Shown: in pieces, positions 54,834-62,480 of the stretch
Layout of the letters: each line of letters starts with the position of its first letter
How positions within the stretch are numbered: position 1 is the stretch's first letter
Source of the DNA: Mucilaginibacter pallidiroseus
GTDB lineage: Bacteria; Bacteroidota; Bacteroidia; Sphingobacteriales; Sphingobacteriaceae
Direction of reading: 5' to 3'
Assembly (NCBI RefSeq): GCF_007846085.1
Contig: NZ_VOEJ01000003.1
Coordinates: 459,765-523,764 of the forward strand
DNA length: 64,000 nt
Notes under the pieces: generated by a model
The model's database searches: none
What the model was told of the DNA's origin: nothing
The model's input: only the letters and a program-made list of their open reading frames with translations
Program-made: the position numbers and the translations under genes

Positions 54834-54880
54834 CACACTCAAAATTTTTTGACTTCTTACATTTATAATTCTGATTAGTG

Positions 54881-55705
54881 ATGGGTAAATCTAAGCTACT
54901 GTTCATAACTCATGAAATGTCTCCTTTTCTTGAAATCTCAAAAATTGCTGAAATAACACGCCAGCTCCCGCAAGCCATGCAGGAAAAAGGTTTTGAAATT
55001 CGCATTTTGATGCCGCGTTTTGGGAATATCAATGAGCGCAGGAACCGTTTACATGAGGTTATCCGCTTATCGGGGATGAACATCATCATCAATGATAACG
55101 ATAATCCGCTTATCATCAAAGTAGCCTCAATACCGGCTGCGCGCATGCAGGTTTACTTTTTAGATAACGAAGAGTATTTTCAACGCAAGCATGTTTTCAA
55201 CGATAAAGACGGTAAGTTTTATGCCGATAACGATGAGCGCATGATATTCTTTTGCAAAGGTGCTTTAGAAACCGTTAAAAAATTAGGTTGGGCACCGGAT
55301 GTTATACACTGCCATGGTTGGATGAGCGCATTGGTGCCGGCTTACTTAAAAACAACTTACAAGGACGACCCTACCTTTAAAAGCTCTAAAGTTATTTACT
55401 CGATTTATGAAAACGAGTTTAATGAGAAGCTTGATGCCGACTTTGCACGTAAAGCGGTTATGGGCGATATGACGGAGGAGAACACCGAAGTATATAAAGA
55501 AGGCACTAACTCGGCTTTATATGCAGGTGCAATTCAGTACAGTGATGCCATAGTTCTTGGTAGTGAGAATATCGCGCCGGAGGTGTTAAATAATGTTAAA
55601 AGCAGCAATAAATCGGTATTGGATTACGTTTCCACTTCTGATTTCGAAAATTATTACAATTTTTACGACGAAATTACCAATGACGAATTGGTTAATGTTG
55701 CATAA
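54881..55705 (+). CDS. Glycogen/starch synthase, N-terminal domain only
   Basis: A 274-residue protein matching just the first Rossmann domain of GT5 glycogen synthases. The ATG at 54881 follows a GTG at 54878. KLLFITHEMSPFLEISKIAE, MPRFGNINERRNRLHEVIRL and PDVIHCHGWMSALVPAYLKT are clear family landmarks, including the HCHGW substrate-loop motif. The KxGGL motif that binds ADP-glucose after SPF is missing (SKIAEI), and the whole C-terminal nucleotide-sugar domain is absent. It is therefore probably not an active synthase; a regulatory or structural role is inferred. DUF4270 follows after 15 bases. Confidence 0.85.
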   Translation: MGKSKLLFITHEMSPFLEISKIAEITRQLPQAMQEKGFEIRILMPRFGNINERRNRLHEVIRLSGMNIIINDNDNPLIIKVASIPAARMQVYFLDNEEYFQRKHVFNDKDGKFYADNDERMIFFCKGALETVKKLGWAPDVIHCHGWMSALVPAYLKTTYKDDPTFKSSKVIYSIYENEFNEKLDADFARKAVMGDMTEENTEVYKEGTNSALYAGAIQYSDAIVLGSENIAPEVLNNVKSSNKSVLDYVSTSDFENYYNFYDEITNDELVNVA

Positions 55706-55720
55706 GCTTTAAAACTATAT

Positions 55721-57190
55721 ATGAAATTTTACAAATTAGGCTTATTAACCCTGTTAATAAGTCTTTTTATTTTGAGCAGCTGTAAAAACCAGGACGAGAT
55801 AGGCTTAGGCGTTGATCCCGGTAATCAATTAAACGGCAGTATGATAGTTGATAGCAGCATGACTGTTGCCACTATCCCTGATGATACGGTAGCAACAGTT
55901 GGGCTTTCAAGATCGGCATTATCCTATTTCAACGATCCTGTTTTTGGTGTTACTCAATCTGATATTGCAGCATCGTTATCGCTGCCCGGCAGAACTGCAT
56001 ACACCATCCCAACCGGTGTACTTAGTATCGATTCTGCAATGCTTATCCTGCCATACGCCGCCGGCTTTTATGGCGACTCATTAACGTCAAGGTTTAAGTT
56101 GAATGTACATCAGTTGCAAGAGCAGGTGAAAGCATCCACTACATATTTTAGCAATAAAACCTGGAGTTATAACCAGGATGTAATTGGTACTAAAATATTT
56201 ACTGCAAGGCCAAATGATAGTGTAAGGGTGTATAATATTGTAGCTGGTAAAGCAGATACTTTAGTAAGGTTGGTACCGCAAGTAAGGGTGCCAATGAATA
56301 CAGCATTTATTTATAACAACCTTTTTGAAGGTGATAACAATCTTAAGTCGGACGCTATTTTCCAAAATGCGTTTAAAGGGCTTTTTATAACGCTCAATAA
56401 AAATCAAACAACCGGGCCGGGGGGTAATATCATGCTGAATATGGACTCCGCACGGATCGCAGTATATTATAAATCGCGCAACTCTACCAGCGGTGTTGTG
56501 GATACCGCAATGGTGACCATGCCTGTTACGCCAACTCAGCATGCTGTAAATATCAAACATACTTATAGTTCAACTATCCAGGCCGCCATTAGTAACCCTA
56601 CTGCGTCGAATAACTTTTACTTACAAGGGCTTGCTGGATTACGTGGTAAAATTACTTTTCCTAATATTAAAAATGTGGTTGCCGGTTTGGGCAACGTAGT
56701 GTTGAACCGTGTTGAGCTTGTTGTAAAGGTTGCACCAGGTACCAATATACCTTATGCTCCTGCATCTAAGCTTACGCTTTACCAGTTGGACATAGCCGGG
56801 CAAAGGGCGTTATTGCCGGACGCCAATACGGCAGATACCCGCGGCGCAAACGCGCTTTCGGCTTTTGGTGGTTACTATATGAAAAGTACAGGCGAATATC
56901 ATTTTACCGTAACGGCTTATATCCAGGATTTGATCAGGGATAGGGCAAAAGATTACGGCCTTTATATTGCACCCGTAAACCCTACGATAAGCACAACAGC
57001 AATTGATATTGCTGCTACGCCATCATACGCCGAACGCTCTGTTATCGCCGGTAAAAATTCATCAAACCGCATCAGGCTAAATATTACCTACACAAAAATA
57101 AATCGTAAAACTATAGCGGCTTTCAATTGCTTATTAATTAAGCGTTGGCAGCCGCTGTACTTTTTTGTATTGCCGCGTCATCGCATCTAA
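55721..57190 (+). CDS. DUF4270 family lipoprotein
   Basis: A 489-residue lipoprotein: MKFYKLGLLTLLISLFILSSC with lipidated Cys21, then the DUF4270 beta-rich domain from IGLGVDPGNQLNG onward, with SFGGYYMKSTGEYHFTVTAYI and IQDLIRDRAKDYGLYIAPVN in its last third. The domain seems to end at about residue 461 (RIRLNITYTK); the last 28 residues (INRKTIAAFNCLLIKRW and on) look like translated spacer and cover a stem-loop. An A-run at that point could hide a one-base shift. It sits between the glgA-like gene and glmS, a common neighbourhood in this group; function unknown. Confidence 0.85.
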   Translation: MKFYKLGLLTLLISLFILSSCKNQDEIGLGVDPGNQLNGSMIVDSSMTVATIPDDTVATVGLSRSALSYFNDPVFGVTQSDIAASLSLPGRTAYTIPTGVLSIDSAMLILPYAAGFYGDSLTSRFKLNVHQLQEQVKASTTYFSNKTWSYNQDVIGTKIFTARPNDSVRVYNIVAGKADTLVRLVPQVRVPMNTAFIYNNLFEGDNNLKSDAIFQNAFKGLFITLNKNQTTGPGGNIMLNMDSARIAVYYKSRNSTSGVVDTAMVTMPVTPTQHAVNIKHTYSSTIQAAISNPTASNNFYLQGLAGLRGKITFPNIKNVVAGLGNVVLNRVELVVKVAPGTNIPYAPASKLTLYQLDIAGQRALLPDANTADTRGANALSAFGGYYMKSTGEYHFTVTAYIQDLIRDRAKDYGLYIAPVNPTISTTAIDIAATPSYAERSVIAGKNSSNRIRLNITYTKINRKTIAAFNCLLIKRWQPLYFFVLPRHRI

Positions 57191-57202
57191 ATCTTAAAAT
57201 TT

Positions 57203-59047
57203 ATGTGTGGCATAGTAGGTTACATTGGGTACAGAGAGGCCTATCCCATAATTATAAAAGGGTTACATCGCTTAGAGTATCGCGGGTATGATAGTGCCGG
57301 CGTGGCCCTGAATGATGATGAACACGGCCTCCAGGTTTTTAAAAAGGCCGGCAAGGTTAGCGATCTGGAAGACCACGTAAACGGTGCCGAGTATCTTAAA
57401 AGCACCTCCGGTATTGGCCATACCCGTTGGGCTACGCATGGCGAGCCGAGCGATCGCAACTCGCACCCTCACTTATCGGGCAATGGTAAACTATCCATTA
57501 TCCACAATGGCATTATCGAGAATTACGCCAGCATCAAAGAAACGCTTTTAGCAAAAGGCCATGTATTTAAAAGCGATACCGATACCGAGGTATTAATACA
57601 CTTTATAGAAGATATACAGCGAAATACGGGTAAGAGCCTGCAGGAGGCCGTGCGCCTTGCGCTTAACCGTGTTGTGGGCGCTTATGCCATAGTAATTGCA
57701 AATGCCGATCAGCCCGACGAGCTTATAGCTGCACGCAAAGGTAGCCCTATGGTTATTGGTGTGGGCGAAGGCGAATACTTTATAGCATCAGATGCTACCC
57801 CTATTGTAGAATACACGCAGAACGTGATCTACCTTAATGATAATGAAATTGCTTACATTAAGCGAGACGACCTGCTGGTAAAAAATATTGATAACACCAT
57901 ACAAGAACCGTACATACAAGAGTTAGAACTTAAGCTGGAAATGCTTGAGAAAGGCGGCTACGATCACTTTATGATGAAGGAGATATATGAGCAGCCGCGT
58001 TCTATTCGGGATTGCATGCGTGGGCGTATTTACCCCCAAAAAGGGCTTGTACAGTTGGGCGGCATAAAGGATTACGCTGATAAGCTTAAGAATATCGATA
58101 GGATAATTATTGTAGCCTGCGGCACTTCATGGCATGCCGGGCTGGTTGGTGAGTATTTAATTGAAGAATATGCCCGTGTGCCTGTGGAGGTTGAGTACGC
58201 TTCAGAGTTTAGATATCGTAATCCTATTATAACGGATAAAGATCTGGTAATTGCTATCTCACAGTCGGGCGAAACGGCCGATACCATGGCGGCCATAGAA
58301 CTGGCTAAGGAGCGGGGTGCAACCATATTTGGCATTTGTAATGTTGTTGGTGCATCTATACCAAGGCTAACGCATGCGGGCGTTTACACCCATGCAGGGC
58401 CCGAAATTGGCGTGGCATCCACCAAGGCTTTTACTGCCCAGGTTACTATATTAACGCTAATAGCTTTTTATGTAGCACAGCAGCGCGGTACAATTACCGA
58501 GGCCAAACTTGTGGAATACTTAACAGAGCTTGACAGTATACCTGCGCTTGTTGAACAAACGCTTAAAGCAAACGAGCAAATAAAAATAATTGCCGAGCGA
58601 TTTAAAGATTCGGCTAATTGTTTGTTTTTGGGGAGGGGAAGTTCTTTCCCTGTGGCGCTTGAAGGTGCGTTAAAGCTTAAGGAGATATCGTACATACATG
58701 CCGAAGGCTACCCGGCCGCTGAAATGAAACACGGCCCTATTGCGCTAATTGATGCCGATATGCCCGTGGTTTTTATCGCTACCCAAAACTCATCTTACGA
58801 GAAAGTGATTAGTAACATACAGGAAGTAAAGGCACGTGGCGGACATGTAATTGCCATTGTATCTGAAGGCGATACAACGGTAAAAGATATGGCCGAATAT
58901 GTCGTAGAAATACCGCAAACTGCCGAGGCTTTTGTGCCTTTACTGGCCACTATCCCTTTACAACTGTTGGCTTATCATATAGCTGTTATGCGCGGCTGCA
59001 ATGTAGATCAGCCCCGTAACCTTGCTAAATCGGTAACGGTTGAATAA
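57203..59047 (+). CDS. glmS: Glutamine-fructose-6-phosphate aminotransferase (isomerizing)
   Basis: A 614-residue enzyme that makes glucosamine-6-phosphate, the entry to peptidoglycan and lipopolysaccharide synthesis. MCGIVGYIGYREAYPIIIKG exposes the catalytic Cys2 of the glutaminase domain; two SIS domains follow (IIVACGTSWHAGLVGEYLIE, and CLFLGRGSSFPVALEGALKL), and the end QPRNLAKSVTVE holds the Lys that forms a Schiff base with fructose-6-phosphate. Full length. No glmS ribozyme was recognised in the 12-base gap to DUF4270. Amino-sugar recycling genes anmK and nagB occur later in the window. Confidence 0.97.
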   Translation: MCGIVGYIGYREAYPIIIKGLHRLEYRGYDSAGVALNDDEHGLQVFKKAGKVSDLEDHVNGAEYLKSTSGIGHTRWATHGEPSDRNSHPHLSGNGKLSIIHNGIIENYASIKETLLAKGHVFKSDTDTEVLIHFIEDIQRNTGKSLQEAVRLALNRVVGAYAIVIANADQPDELIAARKGSPMVIGVGEGEYFIASDATPIVEYTQNVIYLNDNEIAYIKRDDLLVKNIDNTIQEPYIQELELKLEMLEKGGYDHFMMKEIYEQPRSIRDCMRGRIYPQKGLVQLGGIKDYADKLKNIDRIIIVACGTSWHAGLVGEYLIEEYARVPVEVEYASEFRYRNPIITDKDLVIAISQSGETADTMAAIELAKERGATIFGICNVVGASIPRLTHAGVYTHAGPEIGVASTKAFTAQVTILTLIAFYVAQQRGTITEAKLVEYLTELDSIPALVEQTLKANEQIKIIAERFKDSANCLFLGRGSSFPVALEGALKLKEISYIHAEGYPAAEMKHGPIALIDADMPVVFIATQNSSYEKVISNIQEVKARGGHVIAIVSEGDTTVKDMAEYVVEIPQTAEAFVPLLATIPLQLLAYHIAVMRGCNVDQPRNLAKSVTVE

Positions 59048-59132
59048 TTAGATTTGAGACGGATGCAAAGCGCCAGGGTTAATTGCGACGTTGGTTAATA
59101 CTGTGTACTCACTTTTAATGTCTCAAATCTAA
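59048..59132. repeat. ORF-less copy of the TTAGATTTGAGA inverted element
   Basis: TTAGATTTGAGAC (59048-59060) and GTCTCAAATCTAA (59120-59132) are a perfect 13-base inverted pair around a 59-base loop. The arm contains the same 12-base unit that flanks the four-helix-bundle gene at 39147-39636. It begins directly after the glmS stop and lacks any gene. Confidence 0.7.
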
Positions 59133-59244
59133 ACCTAAGCCGACATTTTTTTATGGCTTACTAAAGAGTGAACTGAAGGCCTTTTGCCAAAAATCATAAT
59201 CCGATAGGTATTTAGCAACAAATTAAACATCAGCAAAATGCTCG

Positions 59245-59291
59245 ATAGGCAAATTCGATTGTTATTATATATTTGCATAGAGATCATCTAT
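59245..59291 (+). promoter_or_regulatory. oxyR promoter with OxyR-like half sites
   Basis: TATATTTG (59268-59275) is a -7 element. ATAG-AGATCAT-CTAT (59277-59291) is an exact ATAG-N7-CTAT lying between the -7 and the oxyR ATG, and ATAG-GCAAATT-CGAT (59245-59259) is a weaker copy 32 bases upstream, three helical turns away. The placement over the transcription start would suit autorepression. Confidence 0.5.
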
Positions 59292-59298
59292 TAATTGA

Positions 59299-60234
59299 AT
59301 GACAATTACCCAATTAGAGTACGTAGTAGCTGTTGATACATATCGCAGCTTTGTAGCTGCCGCCGAAAAATGTTTTGTTACCCAGCCTACGTTAAGTATG
59401 CAGGTGCAAAAGCTTGAAGATACATTGGGTGTAAAGTTATTTGACCGCAGCAAGCAACCGGTAACCCCAACAGAAATTGGCGAAGAAATTATAGCACAGG
59501 CGAGAGTATTGCTGGCCGAAAGTGAAAAGATCAAAGAAATTATAAGCGACAGGCAGAAGGAGCTTTCGGGCGAGTTAAGGGTGGGTATTATTCCGACGGT
59601 GGCCCCATACATATTGCCCAAGATAATGAATGGTTTTATTGCCAAGTACCCGCAAGTAAAACTGGCCATATGGGAGCAAACAACAGAGCAGATTATTCAG
59701 CAATTAAAATTAGGTACGCTTGATTGCGGCATACTGTCTACCCCGCTGCATGAAGGCAGCCTTACCGAAATTCCGGTGTTTTACGAAAACTTTGTAGCCT
59801 ATGCGTCCAAGCAAAGCAAATTATTCAAGAAGAAAACCATCACACCCGACGATATTGACATGGAGGAGATCTGGGTGCTTAACGAAGGGCATTGCATGCG
59901 CGAACAGGTGTTGAACATTTGCCAGCGCCGAAAGGCTACCAAAGGCTATCAGCACTTTGAGTACAACACAGGTAGCGTAGAAACATTGAAACGCATGGTT
60001 GACATGAACAACGGTGCTACTATTTTGCCCGAGCTTGCCCTTGCCGATATGAATGAAAAGCAGTGGGACCGTGTGCGTTATTTCAAGAGCCCCGAACCGG
60101 CGCGCGAGGTAAGTATAGTAATTCACCGTAATTTTTTAAAGCGCCGGATGATAGAGGCGCTTAAAAATGAAATACTAGAATTTGTACCCAAGCGACTGCG
60201 CACCAAAAAGAAGAAAGAGATAATGGATATTTAA
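59299..60234 (+). CDS. oxyR: Hydrogen-peroxide-sensing LysR regulator OxyR
   Basis: A 311-residue LysR-type activator. The winged helix (TQLEYVVAVDTYRSFVAAAE, FVTQPTLSMQVQKLEDTLGV) binds DNA; the sensor domain carries NEGHCMREQVLNIC with Cys199 and Cys208, the same positions that form the redox disulfide in E. coli OxyR. LKLGTLDCGILSTPLHEGSL is also family-specific. It probably activates ahpC (15340-15885), whose upstream region carries the matching motif. It seems monocistronic. Confidence 0.92.
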   Translation: MTITQLEYVVAVDTYRSFVAAAEKCFVTQPTLSMQVQKLEDTLGVKLFDRSKQPVTPTEIGEEIIAQARVLLAESEKIKEIISDRQKELSGELRVGIIPTVAPYILPKIMNGFIAKYPQVKLAIWEQTTEQIIQQLKLGTLDCGILSTPLHEGSLTEIPVFYENFVAYASKQSKLFKKKTITPDDIDMEEIWVLNEGHCMREQVLNICQRRKATKGYQHFEYNTGSVETLKRMVDMNNGATILPELALADMNEKQWDRVRYFKSPEPAREVSIVIHRNFLKRRMIEALKNEILEFVPKRLRTKKKKEIMDI

Positions 60235-60243
60235 GCATAAGTC

Positions 60244-60332
60244 AAAAACGTCATCCCGAATTTATTTCGGCATCATAGATAGATAGTAAATTGACAAGTG
60301 GGTTGCTGAAACAAGTTCAGCATGAACGTTTT
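60244..60332. repeat. REP-like paired palindromes behind oxyR
   Basis: AAAACGTCAT opens and ATGAACGTTTT closes the element. Inside are two small palindromes, CCGAA-TTTAT-TTCGG (60256-60270) and GCTGAA-ACAAG-TTCAGC (60305-60321), in the GTCATnC..GCATC context known from abundant repeats in this group. Two palindromes facing each other resemble a BIME pair. No RAYT transposase is in the window. Confidence 0.65.
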
Positions 60333-60371
60333 GCAAACTCAGTAGTCTATTTTGTTGTGTTCTGCGCGTTA

Positions 60372-60776
60372 CTAATTTGTAACCGTCCTTAATGCTTCAA
60401 CAATTTTTTGCGCGGTTGCAGCCAGTTCATCCTGGGTTGGTGAAAGTTTTAGGCGCGAAAAATTCATATCGTCTACCCGGTTCATCGGTATCAGGTGTAT
60501 ATGTGCATGAGGCACTTCAAGGCCTATAACAGCCACGCCAACTTTTTTGCAGGGTATAGCTTTCTTAATACCGGTTGCTACAATTTTGGCAAACATCTGC
60601 AAGCCCATATACGTCTCGTCATCGATATCAAAAATATAGTCGACCTCTTTTTTTGGAATAACCAAAACATGGCCTTCAGCTAATGGGCTGATGTCCAAAA
60701 ACGCCAAAAACTCGTTGGTTTCGGCAACCTTATGTGCGGGAATCTCGCCTGCTATGATTTTTGAAAAGATGCTCAT
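60372..60776 (-). CDS. HIT family nucleotide hydrolase
   Basis: A 134-residue protein of the HINT/Fhit superfamily. SIFSKIIAGEIPAHKVAETN is the usual start, DISPLAEGHVLVIPKKEVDY the middle, and VPHAHIHLIPM the HxHxHxx active-site triad. Members hydrolyse nucleoside phosphoramidates or dinucleotides. It follows greA on the same strand after 66 bases, a spacing that suggests a joint transcript. Confidence 0.93.
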   Translation of the reverse strand: MSIFSKIIAGEIPAHKVAETNEFLAFLDISPLAEGHVLVIPKKEVDYIFDIDDETYMGLQMFAKIVATGIKKAIPCKKVGVAVIGLEVPHAHIHLIPMNRVDDMNFSRLKLSPTQDELAATAQKIVEALRTVTN

Positions 60777-60805
60777 GAGTAGATGTGTTGAGGGATGTGG
60801 AAATC

Positions 60806-60831
60806 CCCGGTTGACTATAACATCAACCGGG
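60806..60831 (-). repeat. Intercistronic hairpin between greA and the HIT gene
   Basis: CCCGGTTGA and TCAACCGGG form a perfect 9-pair stem around CTATAACA. No T-run follows in the minus direction, so it is more likely an intercistronic or stability stem than a terminator. Confidence 0.5.
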
Positions 60832-60842
60832 TATATATATTT

Positions 60843-61316
60843 TTACCTGCTGATTTCCAGGATTTCAAATTCCATTTTGCCAGCCGGAACCATGATTTCC
60901 GTTTTTTCTCCCACGGATTTGCCTAAAAGACCTTTAGCAATTGGTGACGATACAGATATTTTGCCCGCCTTTAAGTCGGCTTCGGTTTCTGATACCAGTT
61001 GGTAGCTCATAGTAGCGCCGTTTTTGGTATTCTTTATTTTCACGATAGATAAAGCCAAAACCTTTGATGTATCCATTTTTGATTCATCAAGTATGCGTGC
61101 GTTTGCAAGCACCTCTTCCATTTTGGCAATCTTAGTTTCATGCAGGCCCTGCGCTTCTTTAGCAGCATCGTACTCTGCGTTTTCAGACAAGTCGCCTTTG
61201 TCGCGTGCTTCGGCAATGGCGTTAGCTATGTTAGTGCGTCCTGTAGTTTTTAAGTACTGTAATTCCTCTTTTAATTTTTCTAAACCTTCTTTGGTATAGT
61301 AAGATACCTCTGCCAT
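60843..61316 (-). CDS. greA: Transcription elongation factor GreA
   Basis: A 157-residue factor that reaches into the secondary channel of RNA polymerase and triggers cleavage of backtracked RNA. The N-terminal coiled coil (SYYTKEGLEKLKEELQYLKT, GDLSENAEYDAAKEAQGLHE) carries the tip acidic residues Asp and Glu in GDLSENAEYD, and the C-terminal FKBP-like domain ends ISVSSPIAKGLLGKSVGEKT. Full length. Confidence 0.96.
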   Translation of the reverse strand: MAEVSYYTKEGLEKLKEELQYLKTTGRTNIANAIAEARDKGDLSENAEYDAAKEAQGLHETKIAKMEEVLANARILDESKMDTSKVLALSIVKIKNTKNGATMSYQLVSETEADLKAGKISVSSPIAKGLLGKSVGEKTEIMVPAGKMEFEILEISR

Positions 61317-61403
61317 AATACAATTATTAATTTAGGATAATGGCCAAAAAAAACCGCCCTGCTATTTTGTAAAATAGGAGAGCGAATGGCCTTAAAAAAC
61401 AAA

Positions 61404-61435
61404 CAAGACTACGGGGAGCTTGCCCCATAGTCTTG
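61404..61435 (-). terminator. Hairpin between lrp and greA
   Basis: CAAGACTA and TAGTCTTG (8 pairs), a C-A mismatch and GGGG with CCCC form one stem around AGCTTG. On the minus strand it runs into TTTGTTTTTT, so it can terminate transcription from the lrp side, or act in the greA leader. Confidence 0.65.
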
Positions 61436-61497
61436 CTTTGGTAATTAAACGAAGATAATACAATTAAGTTTTATAATCCAAATTTTTTAAACGGCAG

Positions 61498-61528
61498 CAA
61501 AAAGGCAGCGATTGTTGTCGCTGCCTTT
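61498..61528 (-). terminator. Terminator of the Lrp-family gene
   Basis: AAAGGCAGCG and CGCTGCCTTT pair perfectly around ATTGTTGT, with a T-run on the minus side, 29 bases after the lrp stop. Confidence 0.8.
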
Positions 61529-61557
61529 CACTTAATATTATGCCAACGCTGTATTGC

Positions 61558-62034
61558 TTACTCCAGCGTGATTTGCCTTTTAATGCTTTCCTCTAAAGAT
61601 ATAAAGGTTTCGGTGCGTTGTATTCCCTTAACGCTTTGTATCTGCTCGTTCAATACCTCGCGCAGATGGTTAGTATCATGGCAAACTATTTTAGCGAAAA
61701 TGCTCCAGCTGCCGGTTGTGTAATGCAACTCAACAATTTCGGGTACGTTTTTTAATTGCTTAACAGCCTCGTTGTATTGCGAACCTTTTTCAAGAAATAT
61801 GCCTAAAAACGCTGTAACGTCATAACCCAGCTTTTGCGGGTTAACTTCAAGGCTGGCACCTTTAATAACGCCAAGCTCTTCCAGCTTTTTCATGCGCACA
61901 TGTATGGTACCGCCAGAAACGATCAACTCTTTTGCGATCTCGGTGTAAGGAGTTGTCGCGTTTTTCATCAATATTGATAAGATTTGGATATCAAGATTGT
62001 CAATTTCTAAATTTTGAGGTTTCCTGTGAGGCAT
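61558..62034 (-). CDS. Lrp/AsnC family transcriptional regulator
   Basis: A 158-residue regulator. The N-terminal helix-turn-helix (LEIDNLDIQILSILMKNATT, YTEIAKELIVSGGTIHVRMK) binds DNA and the C-terminal RAM domain (LGYDVTAFLGIFLEKGSQYN, IVELHYTTGSWSIFAKIVCH) forms an octameric amino-acid sensor. It may control amino-acid metabolism broadly. The tRNA-like pair lies divergently on its upstream side; 151 bases separate their starts. Confidence 0.93.
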   Translation of the reverse strand: MPHRKPQNLEIDNLDIQILSILMKNATTPYTEIAKELIVSGGTIHVRMKKLEELGVIKGASLEVNPQKLGYDVTAFLGIFLEKGSQYNEAVKQLKNVPEIVELHYTTGSWSIFAKIVCHDTNHLREVLNEQIQSVKGIQRTETFISLEESIKRQITLE

Positions 62035-62108
62035 AAATTTTAATATCTTTATTTAAATACAAGTTTAATTAAAAAACAAATAAAAATAAAAATATTTTAT
62101 TGAAATAT

Positions 62109-62139
62109 TTGCAAGAAATTATCAAGTCCCTTACTTTTG
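62109..62139 (+). promoter_or_regulatory. Promoter of the tRNA-like pair
   Basis: TTG (62109-62111), 20 bases, then TACTTTTG (62132-62139) matches the Bacteroidota consensus. The first tRNA-like gene begins 46 bases after the -7, leaving room for a short leader. Confidence 0.7.
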
Positions 62140-62185
62140 TATAAAGTAATTGACAATTGCATATCGTTCTTTTAAAAATAAACAA

Positions 62186-62297
62186 TGTTGGGTGGTGAAA
62201 TTTTTGGCAGACACACCTCCTTGTCCCGGTGGCGGAGATCATGGAAAACCCGAAGCGGGCTAACCACTCTGTGAAGGTTCGAACCCTTCCCCAACAG
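62186..62297 (+). tRNA. tRNA-like gene 1, class II, GUC anticodon, 40-nt variable arm
   Basis: Folded by eye: acceptor TGTTGGG/CCCAACA (7 perfect pairs), T8 G9, D-stem GTG/CAC with a 14-base loop holding GG, A26, anticodon stem CCTCC/GGTGG with a central T-T mismatch, loop TTGTCCC (anticodon GTC), variable region 62233-62272, T-stem GAAGG/CCTTC with loop TTCGAAC, and G73. The D-arm resembles tRNA-Leu. The variable region folds as CGGAG/CTCTG, bulge ATCA, TGG/CCA, and hairpin CCCG-AAG-CGGG. CCA is not encoded. The anticodon, C38, G10, G2-C71 and G73 agree with the known Asp identity set, yet the class II body and C37 are wrong for normal tRNA-Asp. Decoding function is uncertain. Confidence 0.7.
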
Positions 62298-62329
62298 CAC
62301 TTCCGATGTGAGAAATCGGACTTATATCC

Positions 62330-62445
62330 TGTAGGATGGTGAAATTTTTGGCAGACACACCTCCTTGTCGCGGTGGCGGAGATCATGGGAAACTCTTAGC
62401 AATAAGAATAACCACTCTTTGAAGGTTCGACCCCTTCTCCTACAG
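62330..62445 (+). tRNA. tRNA-like gene 2, class II, GUC anticodon, 44-nt variable arm
   Basis: A tandem partner of the gene at 62186, 32 bases downstream. Acceptor TGTAGGA/TCCTACA is perfect, although two pairs differ from copy 1, so both strands changed together. D-arm and anticodon stem are identical to copy 1; the anticodon loop is TTGTCGC (G37 instead of C37). T-arm GAAGG-TTCGACC-CCTTC and G73 are present. The variable region (62377-62420) again has the GGAG/CTCT stem, ATCA bulge and TGG/CCA, but its apical hairpin is TCTTA-GCAA-TAAGA, different sequence with the same shape. The spacer holds TCCGAT/ATCGGA as a small stem. Confidence 0.7.
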
Positions 62446-62480
62446 CTCTTCTCATAATTTAGGTTTATAATTGGTTAGTA

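Noticed and set aside
57191..57202. glmS ribozyme ahead of glmS
   Set aside because: The gap to the preceding gene is 12 bases and no ribozyme core sequence is visible.
62069..62386. Minus-strand frame of 105 codons across the lrp upstream region
   Set aside because: It is antisense to the first tRNA-like gene and part of the second, and its internal repeat only mirrors the two RNA copies.
62186..62445. Reading the repeated structures as a tmRNA or as a CRISPR-like direct repeat
   Set aside because: Only two copies, no tag ORF, and both fold separately as complete tRNA-shaped units with compensatory changes.
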